From Zymoseptoria tritici IPO323 (lineage: Eukaryota > Ascomycota > Dothideomycetes > Mycosphaerellales > Mycosphaerellaceae), in contig NC_018211.1 of NCBI RefSeq assembly GCF_000219625.1, positions 124,001 through 188,000 on the forward strand: a stretch of 64,000 nt of DNA, written 5' to 3'. The notes below the pieces were generated by a model. It saw only the letters and a program-made list of their open reading frames with translations. It was not told where the DNA came from and made no database searches. Shown piece by piece: positions 30,738 to 41,344 of this stretch. Numbering within the stretch: position 1 is the first letter of the stretch; each line of letters opens with the position of its first letter. A program made the translations under genes and the position numbers.

Positions 30738-32590
30738 CTATCTCCCAACCTCATGCTGCGATCCCGAGCTCTTCCCAAGAACCTGCACTTCCTCAACCTG
30801 ATCCTCACTGATATTATCGAGTGCTTTCCTCCTCACAGCCTCGTTGTCGAACGCCGCTCTGCTGTTGAATATAGCTTCCATCTCTTCCAGGGTCTTATTC
30901 TTAGTCTCCTTAAGGAACATGAAGCTCAATACTGCCATAATGACGAGGAGACCACTGTAGAAGAGGAAGACGTAGCTGCCTGTTGATTTGTTAGTATGTC
31001 GTCTGATGCAAATAGAATGTTGAAGCACATACCCCATGCAGCAATCATGTACGGCGTGACCAAGCTGAACAAGAAGTTGAACAACCATCCTGTCGCCACG
31101 CCCCAGGCGACACCGACTTCTCGAATGCGTGAAGGAAATATCTGCGGGCGGTCAGTAACATTGTCAGTACATGAGGGGTAAGGCGACATACCTCAGATGT
31201 GTACAGCCAAGGCACAGGTGCCCAACTGAACTGATGGATCGAGTTCGTGAAGAAAATCATGGCCACAGTGGCGATGCCAGCAGAAGAAGCGTGCCCGGGG
31301 ACAGGTTTCGCGGTGGTCTTGTTCATGACCACGACGATAACGAAGCAGACGGACATGGCCAGGGCGGAGATCCAAAGTGTCGGCTTACGGCCCCAGCGTT
31401 CGCTGAAGAAGAGGAGGTAGATTCCGACCTGGAGAATGTGAGTACGTATGTCCAAAGAGAACTGCGAGTAGGGAGCTACGCACCATGGTGAACTTCTCAA
31501 CGCCGAAAAGACCTGTGATGAGAAGGAGGTTCGAGGAGGAGGATCCGACTAGCAGTTTGAAGAATTGAGGGCCAAAATACGCGAGAGCCTGCATCTGATC
31601 AGTTGTGCTGCCCGAAGATCAGCATTCTCATGCGTACCGTCATTCCGGTGGTCTGCTGTCCCATGAACACTCCAGTCGCCAGGGCAAGACGGTACCGATT
31701 GGCAGGTTCGAGCAGTTCCCGATTCGTGAGACCCTCCCTCGCACGAGCCTCTTCGGCAATACCGGCTTTGATCTCCTCGAACTCGGCCTTGACCTCTGCA
31801 CCATCGTCGGCGCGCATCCACGTCAGGCTTTCCCATGCTTCTTCGTTGCGACCTTTCTTCGCCAGCCATCGAGTGCTCTCCTTTTGGAAGAACAGTCCGA
31901 AACCCAAAGCAAAAGCCGGGACCATTTGCAATCCGACGGGGATCTGCCATTGTGCTGAGGAGATGGGCAGAGTTTTGACTGTAGCATAGTCGACCCAGTA
32001 TGAGATCATCACGCCTACGGTGAAGAGAAGCTGCATGAATGAGCCAAGTCGGCCGCGAATCTCCTTGGGTGCTTGCTCGGCATTGTAGCAGGGAACGATA
32101 GCAGTCACTCCACCAAGTCCAAGGCCAGCGGTGAACCGTCCAATGTAGAAGCAAGGCAAGGAATGCGATGGGATGGTCTGTAAGATCACTCCGGTGACGA
32201 AGATGCTGCAGGCGACTTGGATGGTCTTCTTTCGGCCAAAGCGCTCAGAGATTGGGAAGATGCATAGAGCAGCGAGGAAACAGCCGACGTTTTGGAGAGA
32301 TACCATGACGGCAGAGACAGTTGTTTTGTCGTGGTATCGGAAGTCTCGCTGGTATGCTTTCATTGTGAGGACGCCGCCTTGATCAAGTTAGCATGGAAAG
32401 GTCGATGGCGGTCTTTCCGTTGGATGTCCTCACCAACGATGCCAGTGTCTGCCCATTGTTAGCGATTGTTCGTGAGTAGCCATCTTCTAGTACACCTACC
32501 ATAGCCATACATGAAACCTGCCAAGCACACAAAGCAAGCGAACGAGTACGACCGAACGGCACCAAGCGTGTTGCCTCGGAGTTTCGCCAT
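30738..32590 (-). CDS. MFS sugar (hexose/quinate-type) transporter
   Basis: Plasma-membrane proton-coupled sugar or quinate uptake. Seven exons: 32500-32590, 32434-32448, 31638-32377, 31484-31594, 31192-31428, 31033-31141 and 30738-30979 (514 residues, twelve predicted membrane spans). Exon 2 is only 15 nt and completes Gly-Tyr-Asp-Thr-Gly-Ile-Val-Gly-Gly-Val, the first signature of the family. Other signatures are Gly-Arg-Phe near membrane span 4, Glu-Arg-Phe-Gly-Arg-Lys between spans 2 and 3, Lys-Glu-Ser-Thr-Arg-Trp-Leu after span 6 and Glu-Thr-Lys-Asn-Lys-Thr-Leu-Glu-Glu at the end. The start at 32590 is the first Met before span 1. It converges on the carboxypeptidase (97 bp apart). The substrate cannot be fixed from sequence alone. 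Confidence 0.92.
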
Positions 32591-33349
32591 GCTGATGACG
32601 GTCGAAGGCAGTCCTTCGAGCACCTCTGTCGAGGATAGAGAAGAAGTGTGGTTGAAAGAAGGTGTAAGTTGCCTCCGAATTCAGAAGCTCAATCAACGGG
32701 GTCAATCCGGACCACGACCTTGCAAAACACATGGAGGGAGCTCCCAAAGCTTATTGTATCTGCGTAATGAGGGCCGTGGGCCGTGTCACCGACAACCCTT
32801 CCTCACGCCATAGCACGCCATCTGACTTGCCTTGATGGGGCATCACATGCTTGTTGTTGAGGGCCGCCCGAAATTGTGTTTGTTGTAGTCGTTTATGGTG
32901 TGACGAGTCGCTTCAATCTGTGAGAAGTGGACTGAGAGCTGCAGCATACAGGCATTGTGGTACAATTCTCGGTCGTTCAAGGCAACGTCCAAGGTCGATA
33001 CCATGCGCTTGCTGAGCCGCGCGATGAACCGCCCGACGACCCGGCATGGGATATCCGCGATACGATAGGATATAATCTCGCCCGAGATCTACCCGGCGAA
33101 TTGCTCTGCAAGCAAATCGTGCCTGAACCTGCAGTTCGGGCAACTCAAACAGGCATTGTCGACAGGCCTTGAACGGAAGAGAGATTGTTGATGACTGCCC
33201 TGGCTGCAGTGCAGCAACCCCGTACGAACGCACGATGAGTTCGTGACAGCTCGGACGAGCCATACTTCGACTCCACGATGAGCCAGTCTACAGCAGTGCT
33301 TCGTATATATGTATGAATTGTTGCAATCAGAATGAAAGGCTATGCCCGC
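32591..33349. other. Intergenic, upstream of the sugar transporter
   Basis: No gene recognised. It holds the divergent promoters of the transporter and of the genes starting near 33640-33665. Confidence 0.5.
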
Positions 33350-33637
33350 CTATTCCAGTGTCGACCAGAGACTTGTTGGACTTCGGCGTGAGACGTCAGT
33401 CGAACCCGGCCGAGTATTGGCGGACAAGGCGTCCATGTCAACATCGCTTCCACGCACCAAGTGCCAGAAGAGGGCCACGGCGGCGTCGATGTTGGAGATG
33501 GAGAGAGAAGTGGAGAGATTGTAGACTGAGAGTTGTTGTGAAAGTGCAACCAAAAAGCCAGAGCCAATCAGCGCAGTCGCAATGGCGGCTCCTTCCGTCG
33601 ACCTCTGTCTCGACATCAGTCGAAGCACCTCGCCCAT
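33350..33637 (-). CDS. Possible small membrane-type protein, 95 residues
   Basis: A minus-strand frame starts at an ATG in fair context (GCGACATGG, 33637), only 27 bases from the divergent start of the complex I subunit. It has a hydrophobic segment at about residues 16-32 (Ala-Ala-Ile-Ala-Thr-Ala-Leu-Ile-Gly then Leu-Val-Ala-Leu) and a plausible helical part with Phe-Trp-His-Leu. The last 30 residues are Ser/Arg/Thr-rich and may instead be beyond an unseen splice site. I recognise no family. It would share its promoter with the complex I gene. Confidence 0.35.
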   Translation of the reverse strand: MGEVLRLMSRQRSTEGAAIATALIGSGFLVALSQQLSVYNLSTSLSISNIDAAVALFWHLVRGSDVDMDALSANTRPGSTDVSRRSPTSLWSTLE

Positions 33638-33664
33638 GTCGCATCCAACAATACACATCTCACA

Positions 33665-34467
33665 ATGTTGCAACGAAGTGCTCGCAGGCTCGTGCCTGTC
33701 CTCAGCCGCCGCTCGACTACCTTGCGATACTCCAGCACCACGACCGATAACCCGAATCCCACGAACACCGCTCCAAGAGCATCCCCACCGACCGTTTCAA
33801 GCACCAATGCCTTGCCCTCAAGTGCAGTTGGAAACAAGGATGCCGCTCTCGTAGAAGATCCAGCGGAGGGAGAGGCGAAGCGTGTTATGCAGGCACCCAA
33901 CCGTGCGACGACATGGAGCAGGAGTCAGCAGCCGAGAGAAAAGGCCATGGTGGGACCGAGGTTTGAACAGACAATCATGGAAGATCAGGTATGATACATA
34001 GCGGCGAAGAAGCAAGGAGAATGAAACTACAGGAGACTTGTCGGGACAGCGGCTGACGCGAGGACTCTAGCCACGGCCACTTGCAGCCATTGAGCTCATC
34101 CACCAGCAGCCAGTGACATGGACAGAGAAGCGCGTAGTCTCATGCGATGGCGGTGGTGGACCACTGGGACACCCGAGAATCTTCATCAACGTGGACAAGC
34201 CGCAGATCTGCTGGTGTACATACTGTGGACTGCCATTTGTAAGTCTCGGCCACCAATTGGAATGCACTGGATCCGCTGACAAATGAACATCAGGCGCACA
34301 AGCATCACCGCAAGTACCTCGAGAGCCTGCCATCGACATCATACCCACTCGAACCTACTGGAAATGCTGCACAGATCTCCGCGGCGGACTTGAATGCTGG
34401 AGGAGCCAAGACGGGAGCAGACGCACCATTCCAGACCGCGAGCGGCGCACCTTACGAGCAGAGATAG
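33665..34467 (+). CDS. Complex I zinc-finger subunit (NDUFS6/NUMM-like), mitochondrial
   Basis: Accessory subunit of NADH:ubiquinone oxidoreductase in the matrix arm, needed for late assembly. Three exons: 33665-33988, 34071-34238 and 34294-34467 (221 residues). The N-terminus is a mitochondrial presequence (Leu-Gln-Arg-Ser-Ala-Arg-Arg then Arg-Arg-Ser, no acidic residues). The CHCC zinc finger lies at about residues 132-170: Val-Ser-Cys-Asp-Gly, Gly-His-Pro-Arg, then Cys-Trp-Cys-Thr-Tyr-Cys-Gly-Leu-Pro-Phe. The positively charged His-Lys-His-His-Arg ending follows. Both introns are phase 0 with clear GTATG/GTAAG donors. A C-terminal Gly/Ala-rich extension of about 40 residues is longer than in animals. 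Confidence 0.9.
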
Positions 34468-34967
34468 AAGTGTCGATAGCGGATGCAAGATGTTGTACAT
34501 TTGACGGAACTTGAAGCCTGTGCCATTCGATTGGGATCGAGACGAGCGGGACCGCGTGACCGTCTTTTCAAAAGTGCGTAGGAATCAAGGTCACAGTTCA
34601 GAGTATAGACTGGATCACAAGGGTCAAGTCGCAAGCAAACATGTGGTCAGCATGCGATTCCGAGCGAGCAACGGGCGAGGACAACGACCTCCTGGCAGCT
34701 AGCCAAGAAACCTTCTCACCGAGCGCAGGTAAAGTGGCAGCACCTTCTGATCCATCATGCCGGCGCAGCAGGACCGGTTGCCGAGCAGCCGCGTCGCTTC
34801 CTTGATCTATATTGACAGTCGAGCAGTACTTCCTTTATCTCACAAGTCCAATCCTCATCCTCACATCAACACCAACACACTCGTCCTGCACAACAGCAGT
34901 ACCAATATCACTCTCACTCGCACGATTCCATCACTACGAAAACATATACCGACGATCGCTATCGAAT
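34468..34967. other. Intergenic with leader of the F-box gene
   Basis: 500 bases. The last 150 are C/A-rich untranslated leader. Nothing else recognised. Confidence 0.5.
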
Positions 34968-36188
34968 ATGTCCCACAAGCGCGCGAGCCTCGGGGGCCTG
35001 GCACCGGAGCTACAATGTCTCATCGCCGACCACGTTGATCCCTCTGGCCTCCTCTCTCTCCGATTGACGAATCGCAGCTTTGCAGCAGCCGTCGAAGACC
35101 GCTTCGTGCCTACGTTCTTCACCACTCGTGTGCACTTGGTCACTCGCCATGCACTACACGCCCTTGGGGAGATATGCGCTGTCCCGAGATGGACCGCCCA
35201 TTTGAAAGAGATCGAGCTCGTATTCTGCAAGGCTCGCGAACCAGATTACTCCATACCGATTGAGACGAGACGGCCGCTGGAATGCAGATGTGCCAATGCC
35301 AACATCAAGATTGAGCTGGAATACGAAGCGTTGTTCGACAACGAGTACGATGTCCTGCTCCTGACACAAATGTTCTGCAACTTGAACCGAGCCAAACGTC
35401 GAGTTCGGATTAGCGTCGGTCCTGACGACTACAAAATGGGCATCTCGGTATTCGGTGTCAAAACCTTCGAACGGGTCATCGATCACCCCTTGGACATTTG
35501 GTTGGGTCCGGGTGATGGAGGCCAGAAGCTTGTCGGCGATCTTTTGACGGCGGCAGCAGCCGCCGGGTACAGATTCTCCGAACTTTTACTGTTTGACGGC
35601 ACTGACGACCGTCACATTGAGGAGATAGAGCTGGATATCCCCGCGCCCTTGTTGGACCAACTGCGTACATGCTGGTCCACGCTCACCCGACTTGTTTTGG
35701 GTCATGTCAGAAACGACCGGTACGACAGCAGTCGTGATGTTGTTCATCAGCTTCTCCCTTCTGCGACACGGCTCGAGGAATTGACGATTTCGGGATCCAC
35801 ATGGAAGGCAGACACGGTGCGCGACTGGGCGGAATCCTTACAGACAACCTGCCTCCGGAAGCTGGAGATGTGGCAGATCACGGGCTACATGAGGGACTTC
35901 ATCGCACTGTTCGTGCGGCACAAACGCACCTTGCGCAAGCTTGAGCTAGTGTTTTGCTGCATGGAACCATATCCAGACGGATGCTGGCTTACTTTGTTCT
36001 GGCATGTGGCGACATTGCTGCAGCTGGAACATTTCTGCGGAGCCGATTTCGAGTATTGGGACGCATGTACCCTCAGACATGCCGGAAAACGGCTGGAGTG
36101 GGACTACAGGGACAACGCATCGGCACTGGCGCAAGTGGAGTATCTGCGCATTCCCGGCAACACCTACATGTCAAATGAGATGGACTGA
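34968..36188 (+). CDS. F-box domain protein
   Basis: A 406-residue, intronless protein. An F-box-like motif is at residues 8-45 (Leu-Ala-Pro-Glu-Leu-Gln-Cys-Leu-Ile-Ala-Asp, then Leu-Leu-Ser-Leu-Arg-Leu-Thr-Asn-Arg). It would bind Skp1 in an SCF ubiquitin ligase. The remainder has the irregular Leu-rich pattern common in fungal F-box proteins, with no clear repeat domain, so the substrate is unknown. I chose the ATG at 34968 (Met-Ser-His-Lys-Arg) because the upstream 52 codons, although open, read like leader and the F-box normally lies at the N-terminus. Confidence 0.8.
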   Translation: MSHKRASLGGLAPELQCLIADHVDPSGLLSLRLTNRSFAAAVEDRFVPTFFTTRVHLVTRHALHALGEICAVPRWTAHLKEIELVFCKAREPDYSIPIETRRPLECRCANANIKIELEYEALFDNEYDVLLLTQMFCNLNRAKRRVRISVGPDDYKMGISVFGVKTFERVIDHPLDIWLGPGDGGQKLVGDLLTAAAAAGYRFSELLLFDGTDDRHIEEIELDIPAPLLDQLRTCWSTLTRLVLGHVRNDRYDSSRDVVHQLLPSATRLEELTISGSTWKADTVRDWAESLQTTCLRKLEMWQITGYMRDFIALFVRHKRTLRKLELVFCCMEPYPDGCWLTLFWHVATLLQLEHFCGADFEYWDACTLRHAGKRLEWDYRDNASALAQVEYLRIPGNTYMSNEMD

Positions 36189-36876
36189 GCAGCGCACGAG
36201 GGGCGGGGGATGATTTGTGATGTTCATTCATTGCAGTCGGGCGAGAGTACAGGGCAATCATGGCGGGAGGAGATTCCGTGGAGGAAGGGGCAGCTGCGTC
36301 CGGAAGCGCACTACCAAAAGGAGGAAGTAAAGTGAATTCGACGTGACGGAACCAGTCATCAAGCTCGGCTCCCCCAATGTCTCTCCGTCTCTTTTGTCCA
36401 TCTCAATCTCATCCCGCGCGCAATCCTCTTTCATCATCAACACGTCTCATTTTGACACAGCATCCAATGTGTATGTGGCCGTTTGCCGACGTTTGGCTCG
36501 AAAGCCCTCCAGCCTCGCGGTCGCCTTCCCCTCTGTCGCGAAGACGATCGCCCTCCCCTCTCCCGCGCAGACGACATCACCACCGAAGCAGAGTGACGAC
36601 GTTCCATCACACTCGCCCGGTCGAACCTCGACGTACCGTGCGAGTAGTGCCCCGAGTAAGTCTGTCATATTCCGAGCTCCCTCTTCTGCGCATCTTCCGG
36701 CGCATCCCTCACCGTCCTGCGCCCCGCTTCACTTCACTCGAGGCGCACAGCTCATATCGGCACGTGCGTCACTCTCAATCCCCGCCATCTTCTTCCGTCA
36801 CAACAATCCTCTTCTTCCACATCCACCACACACTCCCTCCGTCTTCACCCAACATCCATCTCATCACATCACCATC
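36189..36876. other. Intergenic, C/T-rich leader of next gene
   Basis: Open frames here are artefacts of the C/T-rich leader, with many TCC, CCC and CAT words. No domain recognised. Confidence 0.5.
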
Positions 36877-37797
36877 ATGGGCGACGACGACTACGAGCAT
36901 TGGCCAGAGGCGGGCAAGCAGCAGTGCACCACACCCGCCGCTCCGGCCGCCGGCTTCGACAGTCACAACGGCCTGCACACTCACTCCTACCTCGCCGCGG
37001 CGAAAGACCCATCTCCAACACCTGCACCCGACATGACGGTCTACGAGACTGCTTCCTACCCTTGCGCTCCTCAGCCCGTCTACTATCCTCATCCGGCCGC
37101 CACTTACGCCGCTCCACAACAGTACTACGCCGTCCCGCAGCCGATTGCGCAGCAGCAAACCTACGCCGCCCCACAGCCGATGCCTCAGCAGCAGAACTAC
37201 GTCGTCGCGCAGCCAATGCCGCAGCAGCAGATGTACGGCGGCTATCCGCAACAGGTATACGGTGGCAACCCACAGCCAGGCTACTACGGCTACCCTCAGC
37301 CCAACATGGCACCCGCGGGTCCAGTCATCGCGGTGGCTCCACCAGCTGCAAAGTCAGTGACACCCCCACCAACACCAGCAGAGCCCATACCCGAGCCCGC
37401 TCCCGCCAAGAACAACACTCACTTCTACGTTCCTAGATTCACCGGTGGTGAAGAAGCGGTCGTCATCCCGCAGCCCAGCGCCTGGCTCGGTCGTACGAAA
37501 GCTCAAGTCGAGGAGGACAATTCGAAGATTGCCAAGGAGCAGGGCGCTTGGGATGCGCGCAAGATGGTGCCGAAAGACGTGCCTGATGATCAGGTGTTGT
37601 GGGTCATTGAGCTCGACAATACCAAGACGCTTCGGTGAGTTGGAGGGATCGAAAGATCATGTTTCTTTCTGTTGCAGTGCTGACGAGTAATGAATAGTAC
37701 GTTCAAGGACATCAAGGACATGAAAGGAGAGTGGAAGCGCGACCCACGCTATCCTGATGCCTGGTACTTCATCCGCGAGGAAGAAGAGAAGAAGTAG
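36877..37797 (+). CDS. Pro/Gln/Tyr-rich protein with conserved C-terminal module
   Basis: Two exons, 36877-37634 and 37698-37797 (285 residues). Residues 1-60 are polar. Residues 65-150 are degenerate repeats of Pro-Gln-Pro-Met-Pro-Gln-Gln-Gln and Tyr-Gly-Gly-Tyr-Pro-Gln, a prion-like composition. A Pro-rich linker follows. From about residue 175 the sequence is ordered (Phe-Tyr-Val-Pro-Arg-Phe-Thr-Gly-Gly, Trp-Leu-Gly-Arg, Trp-Asp-Ala-Arg, Val-Leu-Trp-Val-Ile-Glu) and ends Trp-Tyr-Phe-Ile-Arg-Glu-Glu-Glu-Glu-Lys-Lys. Intron 37635-37697 preserves the frame and completes that module. No family recognised. No signal peptide. Confidence 0.75.
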
Positions 37798-38196
37798 TGG
37801 GCAACGGGGCGAGACGGCGAGGCGCGGTGACACCGATGCGGCTTTGAGACATGAGTTTGAGCCAAAGGAGAGAAGTCTTGGTTTTAAGAAACGCACAAGG
37901 AGCGGTAGGCAAAAGTCTCCGAGCAGCAATGGCTGCGAAAAGCAGAGGTTGCCACGGCAGATACTGGAATGTCTATTGGCATGGCAGACGTTTTTGGAGG
38001 ATCTCCAAAATCCCATACCGGAGACAGAACCCATAGCTTGACACACGAAACTCGATGATTTTGACACGAAGCACATGCAAGTCAGAAGTGAAGTGAATGA
38101 AGAAGACATCCACTGCTACGGCGTTCGACATCTCCCATCGTGCTCCTCCATCACTGACGTAATCCCAAACCACATCTTCCTCTCACAACTCCACCA
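37798..38196. other. Intergenic
   Basis: About 400 bases; trailer of the Pro/Gln-rich gene and promoter of the next gene. Nothing recognised. Confidence 0.5.
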
Positions 38197-38933
38197 ATGC
38201 CTTCACCAACACCAACACCCGACCATTCCCTCCGCAACCTCCTCCTCTTCCTCTCCGTCTTCATCATCGCCTTCTTCCCCTCCGCCTTCCAAATCCTCCT
38301 CAAACCCTTCCTCTACCCCCTCGAACTCCTCGGCGCCGAATTCAGTCCCCGACCCTTCGCACTCCCAACTTGCGCCTGCTGCCCAAACACAGTCGACTGT
38401 CCCACCGCGACAACACCAACCCCAATCTCAACCATGGCCTGGACGCAAAAGACTTTCACCCTCCCTTCCCGCGCAAGGGGGAGCTACCTCATCACCGACC
38501 ACGTCTACTCTTCCCTCCCCGAGATCCGCGAGTACAAAGTTGGTATTCTGCATCTCTTTGTCCAGCATACGAGTTGCGCGTTGAGCTTGAATGAGAATTG
38601 GGACGAGGATGTGCGAGCGGATATGAGCGATGCGTTGGATCGGATTGCGCCGGAGGATCGGAAGGGGGAGTTGTATAAGCATAGTTGTGAAGGGTGAGTA
38701 CCTTAGGCACAACTGCGTCAGGACGAGGGAGAGAATGCTGACGGTGTTGAACTAGACCGGACGATATGCCCGCACATATCAAGAGCGCGCTGGTGGGAGC
38801 GAGCGTGCAAGTGCCGATTACGGATGGGAAACTGGCGACGGGCACGTGGCAGGGGATTTGGTATTTGGAGTTTAGGGCGAGTAAGCATACGAGGAAGGTT
38901 GTGGCTACGATTCAGGGGGAGAAGAAGTCGTGA
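38197..38933 (+). CDS. UPF0047/YjbQ family protein
   Basis: Small trimeric beta-sheet family; E. coli YjbQ has weak thiamine-phosphate synthase activity, and the eukaryotic role is unclear. Two exons, 38197-38693 and 38756-38933 (224 residues). The conserved core starts at Met80 (ATG 38434, strong Kozak ACCATGG) with Trp-Thr-Gln-Lys-Thr-Phe. It contains [24 protein letters not shown] and Thr-Trp-Gln-Gly-Ile-Trp. The 79 residues before it include a hydrophobic segment (about 12-45). Most family members are about 140 residues and lack this, so either the start is Met80 (145 residues) or this copy has an N-terminal anchor. Confidence 0.88.
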
Positions 38934-39285
38934 CTTGGGGAGGAGAAGGTGATGAAGATTGTGGAGGGATGGGAGACATGAGTCGAAGACGAAGGGTTGG
39001 CATGATCCTACCTTAGGGTATGCTGCTCTGCTCGAGAGGACGCCACGGAAAAGCGCTCATGTCGGCGAATCCACGTAAAGAGAAATCTTGCGAAAAGGGT
39101 TGTGCTCAGCTGATGTGTCCCTCACGAGAGACAGAGCGGACATTTGCGAGTCAAGCTTAGGCACCACGGCTATCATGGCATTCCAGTACGACAGCAAACA
39201 CCGATGGGACGCAGTATGCTGGAGACAGCATCTGACCCCAAACTTTCTCATGATTTGTATTCAGCGATGCACGTCATGAGCCAAA
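38934..39285. other. Convergent intergenic region
   Basis: 352 bases between the UPF0047 gene and the facing MFS gene. No gene recognised. Confidence 0.5.
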
Positions 39286-40902
39286 TCAAGGACAGCCTTC
39301 AGCACTCCCGATCACTTGACCCTTCTCTGAACCACTCTCCGTCGATGAGTCCTTCTTGGCTCTCCCTTTCGCATTGACCAAATCCGACACCCAGAACGAC
39401 GCCGCGATCACGAGTCCGAGCACGGCAAGTCCGATGCCCAGGTAGAATGCTCCACGATAGCCTTTCAGCAGCATCGTGCCGTCGGGGTTCAGATTTCTCT
39501 CGACGGTGCCGGCAAAGCCGAGACCAAGCGAGATCGAGTAGTTGGCAAGGGTATTGACGATTGACGCCGCCGAGCCTTGATATTTCTGCGGAAAAGCATT
39601 CGCCAGAAGAATTGTGCTGGCCGGAAACGTTGCGTCCTGTGAATGAACAGTCAATTTGGCGCCACGCGAACACTGGCAGACGCAGACTTACAACTCCCCA
39701 CGGCACAACAACCATTGAGACAAACGTCCTCGCCCAGTACGTCTCATCAACAGGTGCCGTCGCAAGCAAGATCGAGCCAATCGCAATAGCAATCATGGCA
39801 TACGTGAGTACGAAACTGGCTCCAAAGCGATTCAACAAATACCCAGTACAGACCGCCGCGAGCGCTCCCGAAGGAATAATGGGCACATTCTGCGCCGTCA
39901 CGGCCAACGGCGAGTATCCACGCACATCCTGGGAGAAACGGAAGTAGTAGAAATTCCACAGCCCGAACGAAGCAAAGCCGACGCAGAGCACGACGAGCGT
40001 GAGAGTCGCTTCGACGTTGAAGTATTTTGCTGGGATGAGAGGGTGTTCAGCTCGGGCTTCCCACCAGCCGAAGGCGACAAGGAGGAGGACGCCGACACCG
40101 AGAAGAGCGCCGTTGTATGGTACTGCCCATCCTACCACGTAGGCTTGGTTCCAGGCGAAGTTGACCAGAATCAGGCCGGTCACGCTCAATGCTGTTCCGA
40201 TGAGATCGAGTTCAGCAGCGGAGATATGTCGATCCGGACGAGAGGATAGTGAAGCCGGCACCACGAAGATAGTGGCGACAGCCATGGCCAGGCAGAGAAA
40301 GCTCAATGTCCAGAACGCCCAAGGCCACCAGGAGAGCTGACCGAAGAGCGAGCCTAGCAAGCATCCAAAGACGAAGCCGGCAGGGGCTAGTGATCCGTAT
40401 AACCCAAACACGATATTCTTCCTCAGACTTTCTTCGGGGTACATTCGTCCTATGATGGCCACGGCATTGGGTATGATCAGCGCGGGTCCAATTCCCTGTA
40501 ATGCTCGACAGACGTCGAAGAAGATGACTTCTCCCGAATATCTGCGGACAACGATCAGCCTGAACATCCATCCGCCTTGAGAAAAGATGTCGATGTAACT
40601 GCTTACACACTAACTCCAGTGATAACGCTCCAAACCGCAAACCACGCCCACCCGATCAACAACATAGTTTTATACCCGTACACATCTCCCCACCGGCCTG
40701 CGGGTAGAATGAAGGTGCCTACAGTCAAGGCATACGATGCCGCGAACCAGCTCTGCTGACCGCTGTCGTCGGGCACCCCGAAGGACTCGCCTATGGGATG
40801 GAGAGCGGCGATGACGATTCCTAGACTGGCTTCTTGGAGGGCTTGCGTTGTGCTGAGGATTGCGATGAGAAGGTATTCTCGGAGAGGGGATAGCGATGTC
40901 AT
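39286..40902 (-). CDS. MFS efflux transporter, drug:H+ antiporter (DHA2-like)
   Basis: Predicted plasma-membrane exporter. Three exons: 40607-40902, 39692-40541 and 39286-39636 (498 residues). A short N-terminus leads into about 14 hydrophobic segments. Motif A is a variant, Gly-Arg-Trp-Gly-Asp-Val-Tyr-Gly-Tyr-Lys, after span 2. Arg-Ala-Leu-Gln-Gly-Ile-Gly-Pro-Ala in span 4 is the family's motif B equivalent. Pro-Ala-Gly-Phe-Val-Phe-Gly in span 5 resembles motif C of antiporters. The overall pattern resembles Atr1/Sge1-like fungal transporters. Substrate unknown; no biosynthetic cluster nearby. Introns of 65 and 55 nt restore the frame exactly. Confidence 0.9.
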
Positions 40903-41344
40903 TGCCGTGTTGCGTTGCTGCTCATTGATCGGACTCGTTCGTCAGGTTCCGGTATGGCCAACTTACTGTCATTGTTTGAACTGGTAGCGAAGTAGGACGG
41001 ACGTTGATGCCTGACATGGAGACGGTGGATGCCAGACACCAGACGTCGTTGAAGTATAAAACCTCAAATGATGCAATGCTGATCACCGGGCGTACCCTTC
41101 ATCTGTGCAGATCATTGCGCTAGGCTCTGGTGACGTACGATGTAACTGCTTTCAGTAAATGCAGTGACGAAGGCCCGATCAGATCGAAGAATCGAACAGA
41201 ATGTTGTGCTGTTTTCGTAGAAGCTTACGCTTTGGCACTCCGAGGTCAAGCAATTCAACCTGCAAGTGGGGAGACAGATTCTCGGTGTGTGAATGCACAG
41301 GTGACGAGCGAAACCGCAGAGGGCTGTATTCCAGTGTGTATGGT
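40903..41344. other. Intergenic (MFS promoter and D-2-HG dehydrogenase trailer)
   Basis: Ordinary sequence without a recognisable gene. The open minus-strand frame through 41112-41344 is unspliced read-through of the dehydrogenase gene. Confidence 0.6.

Noticed and set aside
34812..34967. Upstream extension of the F-box protein by 52 codons
   Set aside because: The composition is that of a C/A-rich leader, and the F-box sits at the N-terminus when the later ATG is used.
36343..36876. Upstream extension of the Pro/Gln-rich protein by 178 codons
   Set aside because: Ser/Pro/His-rich translation of a C/T-rich leader; the ATG at 36877 has context ATCATGG and begins an acidic, protein-like segment.
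41112..41344. Read-through C-terminus of the D-2-hydroxyglutarate dehydrogenase
   Set aside because: Splicing the 58-nt intron gives the conserved family C-terminus, whereas the read-through tail has no conservation.
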